NCBI GenBank assembly: GCA_038238185.1 | Contig: JBBRXY010000003.1 | Coordinates: 1 to 64,000 of the forward strand | Direction: 5' to 3' | From: DATAQC01 sp038238185 | Lineage (GTDB): Bacteria > Actinomycetota > Acidimicrobiia > Acidimicrobiales > AC-14 | Length of the DNA: 64,000 nt | Part shown: positions 1-6,927 of the stretch, one piece after another | Numbering within the stretch: position 1 is the stretch's first letter | How the letters are laid out: each line of letters starts with the position of its first letter | Made by a program: the position numbers and the translations under genes | Notes under the pieces: model-generated | What the model was told of the DNA's origin: nothing | The model's database searches: none | Seen by the model: the letters and a program-made list of their open reading frames with translations, nothing else

Positions 1-152
1 GCGTGACCTGTGGCGGCCCCAAAATCGGTCGTTTCCTTGCCATGTAAGGACTTTCGCGACCACCCCGCGAATCTCCTGCATGGAATTACAAATTTCTCAA
101 ACAAACCCAGCCGCCGGCATGTGCGGAACACGGGACTAGCTTCCGATCCCGG
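1..152. other. upstream sequence, no gene seen
   Basis: Short stretch before the first gene. I see no open frame with coding character and no RNA gene. An AT-richer patch near 85-105 may hold the promoter of the translin-like gene, but no clear -35/-10 pair can be assigned. Confidence 0.4.
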
Positions 153-839
153 GTGGGCGGCTCCGGGCGTCCCCCAGTGACGCGCCGCCAAGAGTTGCAC
201 AGCCTCGAGGAGGCGGTTCGGGCCGAGTTCGAAGCCGCCCACCGAGCACGCGAGACCGCCCTGGCTGCCTGCCGGCGCACCATCCGGGCCTGCGGGAACG
301 CCATCAGGGCCACGCACCGATGCGAGACCGACGTGGCCGCGGCGCTGGGAGACGAAGCCGCGACCGCACTGAGCCAGGCCCACGAGGCGCTTGCGCCGTA
401 TCCGGCCCTGGCGGCCGCCGGGCCTCTCCACGATGCCGAGAAGGAGTATGCCGAGGCCCGGATCACCGCCGCCCTGGTCACCGATGGCGGCCTCCCCTCG
501 CACCACGACCTGGGCGTTTCGGCCGCAGCGTGGTTGAACGGGCTGGCCGAGGCCGCCAGCGAGCTGCGTCGCCACCTTCTCGACCGGCTGCGCGACGGCG
601 ACCTCCCCCGGGGTGAGGTTCTCCTTGGCGTCATGAACGACGTGTACGACACCCTCGTCACCATCGACTTCCCCGACGCCATCACCGGTGGCCTGCGCCG
701 CACCACCGACGCCCTCCGGGCCGTGCTCGAACGCACGCGTGGCGACCTGACCACCACGCTGTTGCAGGCCCGCCTCCAGGCCGCCATCGAGGCCCGGCTC
801 CCGCCGGGGGTATCCTCGGCCGGGACCACGGGGGTGTAG
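153..839 (+). CDS. translin-family protein
   Basis: A 228-residue, mostly alpha-helical protein. The second half has the layout of the translin/TRAX family: a helix with EYAEARITAALV, a segment LNGLAEAASELRRHLLDRL followed by RGEVLLGVMNDVYDTL, and a last helix with LRRTTDALRAVLERTRGDL. Translins bind single-stranded nucleic acid as oligomers; archaeal and bacterial members are little studied. The start is uncertain: GTG 153 gives the longest frame, GTG 177 (VTRRQEL) is equally good and neither has a clear ribosome site. Oddity: the TAG stop (837-839) lies inside the tRNA-Ala gene that starts at 830, so the last four codons read the tRNA acceptor arm. Family assignment is by motif memory, moderately sure. 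Confidence 0.65.
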   Translation: MGGSGRPPVTRRQELHSLEEAVRAEFEAAHRARETALAACRRTIRACGNAIRATHRCETDVAAALGDEAATALSQAHEALAPYPALAAAGPLHDAEKEYAEARITAALVTDGGLPSHHDLGVSAAAWLNGLAEAASELRRHLLDRLRDGDLPRGEVLLGVMNDVYDTLVTIDFPDAITGGLRRTTDALRAVLERTRGDLTTTLLQARLQAAIEARLPPGVSSAGTTGV

Positions 840-903
840 CTCAGCCTGGTAGAGCGCTACGTTCGCAACGTAGAAGTCGTGGGTTCAAGTCCCATCACCT
901 CCA
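830..903 (+). tRNA. tRNA-Ala (anticodon CGC)
   Basis: Full cloverleaf. The acceptor 5' strand GGGGGTG pairs with 3' CACCTCC (one G-T), the anticodon stem is CTACG/CGTAG with loop TTCGCAA (anticodon CGC), and the T arm is GTGGG-TTCAAGT-CCCAT. The discriminator is A903 and CCA is not encoded. The 3' part from 859 is repeated perfectly at 18120-18166, marking this gene as the attachment site of an integrated element. Confidence 0.93.
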
Positions 904-905
904 CC
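859..905. repeat. attL: 47-bp direct repeat, 3' part of tRNA-Ala
   Basis: Identical base for base to 18120-18166. It spans the anticodon loop to just past the discriminator base. The first differences are at 858/18119 and 906/18167. The integrase gene begins its 3' end 45 bp away, the usual arrangement of a tRNA-targeting tyrosine integrase. Confidence 0.92.
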
Positions 906-949
906 CCGTAAAGTTGCTGGTCACAGCCCTAAAGGCCACCTGCCGGGCC

Positions 950-2086
950 TCACGAGTCCTTCGGTCGTGCCATTGGCGTGCCATTGCGGGCCGCGAACAG
1001 GCCCTCCAGAGCATCGGCTGCGGCCTCGTCCAGAGCCTCGGGAACCCAGCCATAGATGGTCGCGGTGACCTGCTCGGAGGAGTGCCCCAGACGCTTGGCG
1101 ATGGTACTGACCGGCACCCCTTGTTGGCGCATCAGACCGGCGGCCGTGTGTCGCAGCGCGTGAATCACGAGACCATCGAGACCAGCCCGGCCGACTGCCG
1201 GTCGCCAGACACGGTTCCGAAACGTCGTGTAGCGGAGCGGCCCTCCGCCCGGGGACCCGAAGACGTAAGCCGAGGCGTCGTGCTGCCCGGCTGCGGCTAG
1301 GTGACGACTGAGCATCTCGATTATCGACGGGGGCACCGAGAACGTGCGCCGAGATGCTTTGCTCTTCACCGGCGCGGCGATGAGACGCCCTTCAACCTCA
1401 GCGATGGTCTCGACCACCGACATGCGCTTCCGGAGGAAGTCGATCGCGCCGACTCTCAGGCCCGCTACCTCGCTCCACCGGAGTCCAAGCACTCCGGCGA
1501 CATAGACGATGACGCCATATTGGGCGGGCATGGCTGCCGCGAGCCTTTCGAGTTCTTCCTCCGAGCACATGCGCTTCGCCTTGTACGGAGGAGCGGCCTG
1601 TCGGAGCTTGCCACAGGGGCTTGTCCCGAGGATCTCGGCCTCGACCGCCGCAGCGAACAGCGCCTTGAGCACCCCATAGTTCGTCCGGACTGTCGATGCT
1701 GCCAGCCCCCTGTCCTTCATGCGATCCACGGTACGCCGCACGTCCAGCTTCGTGATGGTGCCCATCGGGTGCCCACCCAAGATGGGCGCGAAATGAGTCT
1801 CAAGGACTGACTTGTCTCGGGCGAGCGTCGTCGCACGCTTGTGTGTGGATTCTCGCAAGTAGCGGCCCATCCACACGGCGAACGTGATTTCTGACTTCCT
1901 GGGATCGAGCCAGACTCCTCGGCCGAGGTCGGTCTCGACCGCTGCGAGATACCGGTCAGCGTCGCCCTTGCTGGCAAACGTCTCGGAGGCCGTGTGCTCG
2001 TCGCCAGCGTGATCCTTGAACCGGGCTTGAAAGCGCCCGCTCGGAAGCTTCCGAATCGATCCGAAGCGGCGGCGTCGTCGTGGCAC
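950..2086 (-). CDS. int: tyrosine integrase of the tRNA-Ala element
   Basis: Site-specific recombinase of 378 residues that would integrate and excise the element. Residues about 1-55 are an AP2-like arm-binding region (RRRRFGSIRKLPSGRFQARF), about 65-160 the SAM-like core-binding domain, about 175-370 the catalytic domain. Catalytic residues visible: Arg203 (LGLRWSE), His309 and Arg312 (HALRH), His335 (LGHS) and Tyr345 (ATIYGW). The frame stays open to 2188, but I chose GTG 2086 because it lies one base after the stop of the preceding HTH gene, and the residues before it are that gene read out of frame. Last gene of the minus-strand maintenance operon, ending 45 bp from attL. Confidence 0.9.
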   Translation of the reverse strand: MPRRRRRFGSIRKLPSGRFQARFKDHAGDEHTASETFASKGDADRYLAAVETDLGRGVWLDPRKSEITFAVWMGRYLRESTHKRATTLARDKSVLETHFAPILGGHPMGTITKLDVRRTVDRMKDRGLAASTVRTNYGVLKALFAAAVEAEILGTSPCGKLRQAAPPYKAKRMCSEEELERLAAAMPAQYGVIVYVAGVLGLRWSEVAGLRVGAIDFLRKRMSVVETIAEVEGRLIAAPVKSKASRRTFSVPPSIIEMLSRHLAAAGQHDASAYVFGSPGGGPLRYTTFRNRVWRPAVGRAGLDGLVIHALRHTAAGLMRQQGVPVSTIAKRLGHSSEQVTATIYGWVPEALDEAAADALEGLFAARNGTPMARPKDS

Positions 2087-2087
2087 C

Positions 2088-2300
2088 TCAGCCCTCCCGT
2101 CGCCCTCTGGGGCGGCCGCCCGGTCGATCTGGGTGAAGCCTGAGCCACGCCTCGATCGACCTCCGATGCCAGTACCGGCGTCCACCAAGGACAGCTACGG
2201 GCCTCGGCCAATCGGAGTAGCTCGCGGCAAGCTGGTGCGTGCGTTGCCGGCTGACCCCAAGGATGATCCCTGCTTCGCGCATGCCGACGATTTCAGCCAT
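2088..2300 (-). CDS. small HTH DNA-binding protein (AlpA/excisionase type)
   Basis: 70 residues. The N-terminal half is a helix-turn-helix with IVGMREAGIILGVSRQRTHQLAA, as in AlpA and excisionase proteins that control integrase genes; the C-terminus is basic and Arg/Gly-rich. It ends one base before the integrase start, so the two are probably translationally coupled. A recombination directionality factor or integrase regulator is the likely role (inference from context). The start ATG 2300 is preceded by the GTGTGACACT motif shared with the next upstream gene. Confidence 0.75.
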   Translation of the reverse strand: MAEIVGMREAGIILGVSRQRTHQLAASYSDWPRPVAVLGGRRYWHRRSIEAWLRLHPDRPGGRPRGRREG

Positions 2301-2303
2301 TCA

Positions 2304-2595
2304 GTGTGACACTACACCCAAACCATTGCGCATCAGCAATATTTCATCGATGGGATTGCACTAGCGCCGACGAGGCCATCACCTTCCCCACGAGTTCGGG
2401 TCTCGACGACCTGCGGACATGAACTCGTCGAGGTCCTCACGCTTGAACCGTACGTACTTGCCGATCTTGTAATAGCGAATGCGCCGCTCCGCCACCAGGC
2501 GCCTGATGAACCGACCGCTGACGCTCAAATACGTCGCAGCTTCGTCCACCGACAAGGGAGGTAGTCGTCCCTTCGCCGTCGGTCCGTGTGACACT
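2304..2595. promoter_or_regulatory. shared 10-bp motif GTGTGACACT before two HTH genes
   Basis: GTGTGACACT occurs at 2304-2313, immediately upstream of the HTH gene starting at 2300, and again at 2586-2595, at the start of the excisionase-like gene. AGTGT-N-ACACT inside the first copy is a perfect dyad. Two identical copies at the same place relative to two HTH genes suggest a shared operator; this is inference. Confidence 0.4.
2379..2594 (-). CDS. excisionase-family HTH protein
   Basis: 71 residues of the HTH_17/excisionase type. PPLSVDEAATYLSVSGRFIRR is the helix-turn-helix, and RRIRYYKIGKYVRFKREDLDEFM is the characteristic wing that ends in a helix. Such proteins bend DNA at att sites and set recombination toward excision. 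The GTG start at 2594 lies inside the repeated GTGTGACACT motif, so either the motif overlaps the start or the true start is a later codon; no ribosome site decides it. Downstream gap of 78 bp to the next HTH gene. Confidence 0.8.
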   Translation of the reverse strand: MSHGPTAKGRLPPLSVDEAATYLSVSGRFIRRLVAERRIRYYKIGKYVRFKREDLDEFMSAGRRDPNSWGR

Positions 2596-2679
2596 CAGTC
2601 GACCCCCGATGCAGTGGCTATGGAAGGGTGGCCGTTCGATGATCGATGGCGCAAGGCGTCGATGCGCATCTCGGGGTCA

Positions 2680-3036
2680 TCAGGGCGCACTGAGGCGAGC
2701 CACCTTCTCACTCATCATCGATAAGGTCTCGATCTGATGACGATCTAGACCATTGCCGGGGCCGGAGGGGTCCCACCCCTCCTCCTCCATTTTCACCTCG
2801 GTCCAAAAGTGCCAGTACGCCCGACCGGTCATCCCGTCTGCGTCCCAGCCTCTCGCTCGTGCGAGGTGTCGCAGGTCCGCGAGTAGGTCTCCGCAGAACA
2901 TTTGAAGTGAATCCGAATCCAATCCGAACGAGTCCTGGTTTATCAGACGTACGTAAAGGTCGAGGACCTGCTGAGCCTTATCTACATGCTGGGCATTTTC
3001 GTCATCATCGACATGCTGGACATATTCATCATCCAT
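2680..3036 (-). CDS. small acidic protein, paralogue B of a tandem pair
   Basis: 118 residues of unknown function. The N-terminus is very acidic (MDDEYVQHVDDDENAQHVDK), then LDLYVRLINQD, DLLADLRHLARARGWDAD, WHFWTEVKMEEEGWDP and a last EKVARLSAP. It shares most of these blocks with the protein encoded at 3474-3800, so the two genes arose by tandem duplication. The start ATG 3036 is chosen for an AAGGAG six to seven bases upstream; the longer open frame has no such site. Acidic small proteins on integrative elements are sometimes DNA mimics or partner-binding proteins, but nothing here proves that. Confidence 0.7.
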   Translation of the reverse strand: MDDEYVQHVDDDENAQHVDKAQQVLDLYVRLINQDSFGLDSDSLQMFCGDLLADLRHLARARGWDADGMTGRAYWHFWTEVKMEEEGWDPSGPGNGLDRHQIETLSMMSEKVARLSAP

Positions 3037-3366
3037 TTCAGACTCCTTCTCTCGTTGTTGTTGAGTATGGGCTGCTGCTGAGGTGGCACCACCGGTGACT
3101 TCAGTCATGGGGGGTCCCCTTGCCGGTCTCGACTCCCCGCTTCTTTGCCGGTCTCGTAGTCGAGCCACCGGATTGCGCTATCCGCTCCTGGCGACGCGAC
3201 CGACGGAGATAAAAAACTCTGCAGTTCTCGAATCGCCTGGTTGTAGTCGGCCAAGCGGGGCCGGACCGGGTTCGCCCACCAGCGCCCCGCTCACGAGGCT
3301 CGGCGCCCACCCCAGGAATCGCCGTCGCCTGGAGCCAGTGTCGACGGCATCGGTGACAGGCGGTGC

Positions 3367-3935
3367 CGGCCCCTCGGCTTCCTGGGAAAAGTCCGTCACC
3401 ATGCTGGTGTGGTCCCGCCGGCCCGCCGTCGGGAAATCCGGGCATCAAGCGGAGGGCGAATTTCGCTGTTCGGTCACGACGCACTGAGTCGGGCGACCTT
3501 TTCCCAGAACCTGGCTTCAATCTCACGACAACGGGCGTCCCGAGCGATGTCGCTACTTCCTGGTTCCCATCCCTCCTCTTCCAGCATGACCTCACAGAAG
3601 AAGTGGAGGTACCCGTGCCCAGTCTGCTCGTCGGCGTTCCAACCCTTGACCCTGGCCAGGTGCCGCATGTCAGCCGCCAGGTCTCCCAAGGCGGTCTCAA
3701 GGTCTCCCGAGGTAAGCCCGGCTCGATCCCCGTAGACCAGGCGGACCCAGTGGTCGAAGATCAGTTGTGCCCTTTCGGCTCGATCCCAATTGTCACTCAT
3801 GAAGCACTCCGTTCCAATCTCGCGAGCGTGAGTCCTCCTACGCTCCTCCTCTCGCCGCTGGCGTGTGCCGCCTTGAATACGCGGCCCCTCGGCTCCAAGG
3901 GACGAGTCCGTCACCATGCTTGTGTGGTCCCTCCG
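3367..3935. repeat. 54-bp imperfect direct repeat upstream of both paralogues
   Basis: 3367-3420 and 3882-3935 are about 85% identical (shared blocks CGGCCCCTCGG, AGTCCGTCACCATGCT, GTGTGGTCC). Each copy lies upstream of one of the two paralogous small genes at a similar distance, 515 bp apart, so the duplication took the leader with the gene. On the minus strand each copy contains a short frame reading MVTDxSxxAEGP, perhaps a leader peptide. The 437 bp between the paralogues (3037-3473) hold no other convincing gene. Confidence 0.55.
3474..3800 (-). CDS. small protein, paralogue A of a tandem pair
   Basis: 108 residues, unknown function, starting MSDNWDRAERAQLIFDHWVR. It shares with the 2680-3036 protein the blocks VRL, LADxRHLARxxGWxAD, a W/F-rich EVMLEEEGWEP and the C-terminal EKVARLSA. 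The ATG at 3800 has GGAG about eight bases upstream. The longer open frame to 4109 is discarded because its extra part overlaps the winged-helix gene in another frame. It sits in the element's maintenance operon, so a role in replication, copy control or regulation is likely, but no domain is recognised. Confidence 0.7.
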   Translation of the reverse strand: MSDNWDRAERAQLIFDHWVRLVYGDRAGLTSGDLETALGDLAADMRHLARVKGWNADEQTGHGYLHFFCEVMLEEEGWEPGSSDIARDARCREIEARFWEKVARLSAS

Positions 3936-3940
3936 TTTGC

Positions 3941-4429
3941 TCATTTGCCTTCTCCCTTCCGTTGGTTGGTTTGCCATTGCTTCCACTGACGCACGGCCTC
4001 GTCTCTCAGCCGGGACTCCTCTCGTAGCCGGCGCTGCTGCGCCGCTGCCCTGCCTGCGGTGCCGACTTGCTCCGCCACGCTGCGGGCGTCGAAACCGGTT
4101 GCCCGCCAACCCCCGTCGTCGTCACGCTCGGCCATGCCGAGTTCCGCCATCCGCCGAAGTTTGGATCTGACGGACCCGGGGTCGATTCCCGTCTGCTCAG
4201 CCAACTGCTTCGCCGTGCTCGTCTCATCGCGATCGAGATAGCCCAGCAACTGGTAGGCGGGCAGGCCCAGGCCACCCCCTCGCCGAAACAGGTCCTCCCC
4301 GACGCGTGGTCGTGACCCGCAACTGTCGTACACCCCCCGGAAGGGGTGTTCTTGTGGATCACCTTTACGCGCTCCTTCAAGAGGTTCTTTAGAACGCAAT
4401 GTCTCATCGGAAGGGTTGTTGTGAGTCAC
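3941..4429 (-). CDS. winged-helix regulatory protein
   Basis: 162 residues. The middle (about 55-105) reads as a winged helix: AYQLLGYLDRDETSTAKQLAEQ followed by SVRSKLRRMAELGMAERDD and the wing GGWRATG. The C-terminus is a charged helix rich in Arg, Gln and Glu (QQRRLREESRLRDE), possibly a coiled coil. GTG 4429 overlaps the stop of the upstream replication-like gene by four bases (GTGA), so they are coupled. Probably a DNA-binding partner of that protein or a regulator; precise role unknown. Confidence 0.7.
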   Translation of the reverse strand: MTHNNPSDETLRSKEPLEGARKGDPQEHPFRGVYDSCGSRPRVGEDLFRRGGGLGLPAYQLLGYLDRDETSTAKQLAEQTGIDPGSVRSKLRRMAELGMAERDDDGGWRATGFDARSVAEQVGTAGRAAAQQRRLREESRLRDEAVRQWKQWQTNQRKGEGK

Positions 4430-4474
4430 TCTGAGACGTTCTCTATGGGTTGTTGTGGGTCACTCTGAGACGTT
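4413..4474. repeat. tandem direct repeat, 28 bp x 2
   Basis: 4413-4440 and 4447-4474 are 28-bp copies with one mismatch (A/G), start to start 34 bp. They cover the 3' end of the replication-like gene and the start of the winged-helix gene. They may be iteron-like binding sites or simply a coding duplication. Confidence 0.55.
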
Positions 4475-5748
4475 GTCATTTGCCGAAGTCGTGGCTGGTG
4501 CTCTGTTGGCTGTTCTATGACGGTCTCGCCATTCGCGACTATTTGTGGGTCACTTCCACGCGTCCCAACTACCAGGAGGCTTGTCTTTTCAAGACGCGAA
4601 CTATTACGACGCGGGCCGTCGAGAACGAGCCGGTATGTCGAAGCCTCACGGCCCTTGCCGGGGGTCTCCCGCTTCAGCCAGCCCAGGGTTGTGAGAGCGA
4701 GGAGAGCCTTACGTGTGGTGTTGCGGCTTCCGAAGCCGGCAACGTCGGCAAGATGGCGCTCACCGATGTAGGGGCGGATGGTGCCGGCTGTGCTGGCAAT
4801 GTCGAGTACCCCTTCGAGTCCTCTCCGGACTGAGGAGCCAGTCACCCGACTGGGGAGGTAACCGCCGGGTAGCTCGACCGTGGACCACTTCCACCGGTCC
4901 GCCTCCTCGCGGAGCCGGACGATTGCTAGGCGAGCGTCCGTGGCACTGGTGAGAGGTGGGTTCTCGGCCACGTACTTCTCGGCCGTCGGCCAGACATGGT
5001 CAAACCACCACCTCCTGGCGGCCCGCTCGCCGCCCTGACGGAACCGCTTTCGCAGCGCCTCTCCGCCCACGTTGCGCTCGTCCAGGAGCAGCCAGTAGCC
5101 CTGCTCGGCAGGGACCGACCGTCCCGCGAGGCCGCATGCGATCCTGAAGCCCACCTCGCTCCCGGACTCCGCCGTCGAATCGCCCCACCGGATTCGTCGC
5201 CACGTCGCTGCGGAGGCCCTGGGGCGGTCAAGCGGCTGTCCGGGCACGGATGGCGACCCCAGGGCGGCAAGCGCCTCCTGGGCCGTCTCCGGCCGTATGA
5301 GGGCCACTGGGAGACCGAGCCGGTGCGGAGACAGCGGTGGTCGACTGTCCCGTCGCACGTCGATGCCGAGGCCCTTCGCCCTCTCCTTCCACTTCGATAG
5401 CTCAGTGGGGTCGGGAATGCGGACGACGACCTGCCTGTGGTCCGGGCGACCGCTAGCCCACTCCACTGACGGGAAGCCGCGTTCAACGGCGTCATCGGCG
5501 ATCTCGGACCCGGCCGCCGCCGTGGGCTCGGAGTCGCAATCAAGGCAGAGCAGGTCCTCTCGATACCGGACAAAGAACGCCCGGCCGGTGCGGACGGCCT
5601 CCTCCAGGCTGACCCAACCGTCGGCTTCGTTATTCTCGTTCAGCAGGGTCACACGTCGCCGACCAGGGACCATCACGGCTCTGGCCAGCGCCAACACCTT
5701 CGACGGGTCCGGCCGCGTCGTTTCCGGGCTCACGGTAGATTCGCGCAT
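4426..5748 (-). CDS. putative replication/primase-like protein of the element
   Basis: 440 residues. The N-terminal half contains FFVRYREDLLCLDCDSE, a D-x-D motif on a strand as in archaeo-eukaryotic-type primases and related Rep proteins, then HRQVVVRIPD and PHRLGLPV. Residues about 300-360 form a winged helix (RHLADVAGFGSRNTTRKALLALTTLGWL). The C-terminus is a polar tail with many Gln and Ser. Primase-polymerase plus winged helix is a known form of Rep in small integrative elements, and its place between an HTH regulator and xis/int genes agrees. Assignment by motif, not by clear homology. ATG 5748 overlaps the small gene before it; GTG 5733 is an alternative. Confidence 0.5.
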   Translation of the reverse strand: MRESTVSPETTRPDPSKVLALARAVMVPGRRRVTLLNENNEADGWVSLEEAVRTGRAFFVRYREDLLCLDCDSEPTAAAGSEIADDAVERGFPSVEWASGRPDHRQVVVRIPDPTELSKWKERAKGLGIDVRRDSRPPLSPHRLGLPVALIRPETAQEALAALGSPSVPGQPLDRPRASAATWRRIRWGDSTAESGSEVGFRIACGLAGRSVPAEQGYWLLLDERNVGGEALRKRFRQGGERAARRWWFDHVWPTAEKYVAENPPLTSATDARLAIVRLREEADRWKWSTVELPGGYLPSRVTGSSVRRGLEGVLDIASTAGTIRPYIGERHLADVAGFGSRNTTRKALLALTTLGWLKRETPGKGREASTYRLVLDGPRRNSSRLEKTSLLVVGTRGSDPQIVANGETVIEQPTEHQPRLRQMTTSQSDPQQPIENVSE

Positions 5749-5951
5749 GAGCGCCCCATTGATCGGTCAGGCCGGGAAATGTCGTCGCTCCTGGGACCCG
5801 GCGATTCGCACTCGCCGGGTCTCGTCATCTCTAAGGACCCCGCGTGTCCGAACATCGTCTGCAGCAGGGCCTGGTATCTCTGCGGGTCCTCGGACGGGAT
5901 CCAACGAACCTCCACGACGGCAGCCCTCGGGCTGCTCTGGGTCAGGGGCAT
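5730..5951 (-). CDS. small conserved-looking protein in the maintenance operon
   Basis: 73 residues, unknown function. The first half (AAVVEVRWIPSEDPQRYQALLQTMFG) looks like a folded segment; the second half is polar and Pro/Arg-rich. Its ATG overlaps the stop of the HTH gene by ATGA and its end overlaps the start of the replication-like gene by 19 bases. This tight coupling on both sides is the main reason to believe it. Confidence 0.55.
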   Translation of the reverse strand: MPLTQSSPRAAVVEVRWIPSEDPQRYQALLQTMFGHAGSLEMTRPGECESPGPRSDDISRPDRSMGRSCANLP

Positions 5952-6136
5952 CAGTGCGCGTCCGGGAGGGCCGCAATGAACTCGTTGAGAGCATCCTCGG
6001 TGACGGCCAACATCCCTCGAACCCGGACGGCTTTCAGTTCTCCGCTCTTAATCATCTTCCTGACCGTGGTCTCGCCGAGCCCCAGTGTCTCGGGGATCTG
6101 GGAGACTCGGAAGAGCTTGGGGCTAGCAGTGTCCAT
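5951..6136 (-). CDS. HTH regulator (excisionase/MerR-like)
   Basis: 61 residues starting MDTASPKLFRVSQIPETLGL. The helix-turn-helix is FRVSQIPETLGLGETTVRKMIKSG with the wing ELKAVRVRGMLAVTEDALNEF. The ATG 6136 has GGAGGACAGG just upstream; the open frame continues to 6265 but those residues are not protein-like and overlap operator sequence. As first gene of the minus-strand operon, preceded by two palindromes, it is probably the autoregulated controller of element replication and excision. Confidence 0.75.
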   Translation of the reverse strand: MDTASPKLFRVSQIPETLGLGETTVRKMIKSGELKAVRVRGMLAVTEDALNEFIAALPDAH

Positions 6137-6240
6137 CCGGACCTGTCCTCCTTCGAGCCCGTGTGGGCTCGTCGCGAACATGGATACACCCGGTTTTTCG
6201 GCACGCTCCGAGCGGGCCTCTCGGGATTTAACCTTCGCTC

Positions 6241-6274
6241 CAAGAATCCTTGTAACGAACTCCAAGGATTCTTG
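6241..6274. promoter_or_regulatory. paired palindromic operators upstream of the maintenance operon
   Basis: CAAGAATCCTTG (6241-6252) and CAAGGATTCTTG (6263-6274) are exact reverse complements, and each is itself a near-perfect dyad (CAAGRATYCTTG). Their centres are 22 bp apart, two helical turns, the usual spacing for cooperative repressor dimers. They lie 105-138 bp upstream of the HTH gene start at 6136. The AT-rich stretch 6290-6345 next to them probably carries the promoter. Confidence 0.6.
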
Positions 6275-6927
6275 TCACTTTCATGATGATGTCCTGTTCG
6301 GAAGCCCATCTGGATTAAGCAAAGATTTATCAAAGATCTATTGACAGGTCTTGCGAGTTCGGCCGGAAGTCGGGGCCAAGCCCACCTGGGCTCGTCGTTG
6401 GCAGATAAAAAAATCTCTCGGACTCATCGGTGCCCACGGGCCAGGGTGCGCTCCGAGCACCCACACGGCTGCTTGTTGTCGCGGCGATCGGGAGCACCCG
6501 CCCGATTCCGAGGACCGAGCGCCTGGCGCAGTCGCGGGAGGAAGCCCTGGCACCGCCTGGTCGACGCCGCGATGTTGTCCAGCATGGGCCGCCGGCCCGA
6601 GACGCCGTCGTTCGGCGCCGACGCCCGGGACACCGTCGAGGTTTGGTTCTCCCGCCCTAGCGCATGCCCCTCGGCCTCACGATCGGCGCCGTCACCGTCG
6701 CCGAAAGGCCCACCTGTCCTTCGGTACGGCCACCACCTCTTCGCCGCCCGCGCCGCCCGCCGCTTCGCCGACCGTTACCTGGCCCAGCTGGCCCGCTGCA
6801 CCGACGACCCCGGATCGGTCGGGCCTGCGCCTCCTGAGCCCGCGGACCGGAGGCGCCTCTATCCGCCGGATCGGAAGGTGGTCACCGAGTCGAGAGATCA
6901 GTGGCGCCCGGCCGGCTTCCCCTACCT
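6275..6927. other. intergenic stretch without a recognised gene
   Basis: Between the maintenance operon and the 3' end of the defence-type operon. 6290-6345 is AT-rich and promoter-like. From about 6360 to 6927 GC is high and open frames exist on both strands, but none has a start signal or motifs I recognise. One plus frame around 6720-6910 could be a decayed gene. Confidence 0.35.

Noticed and set aside
6360..6927. Plus-strand frame that could encode a small protein
   Set aside because: No start signal, no recognisable motif, and it runs into the antisense of the DUF499 gene.
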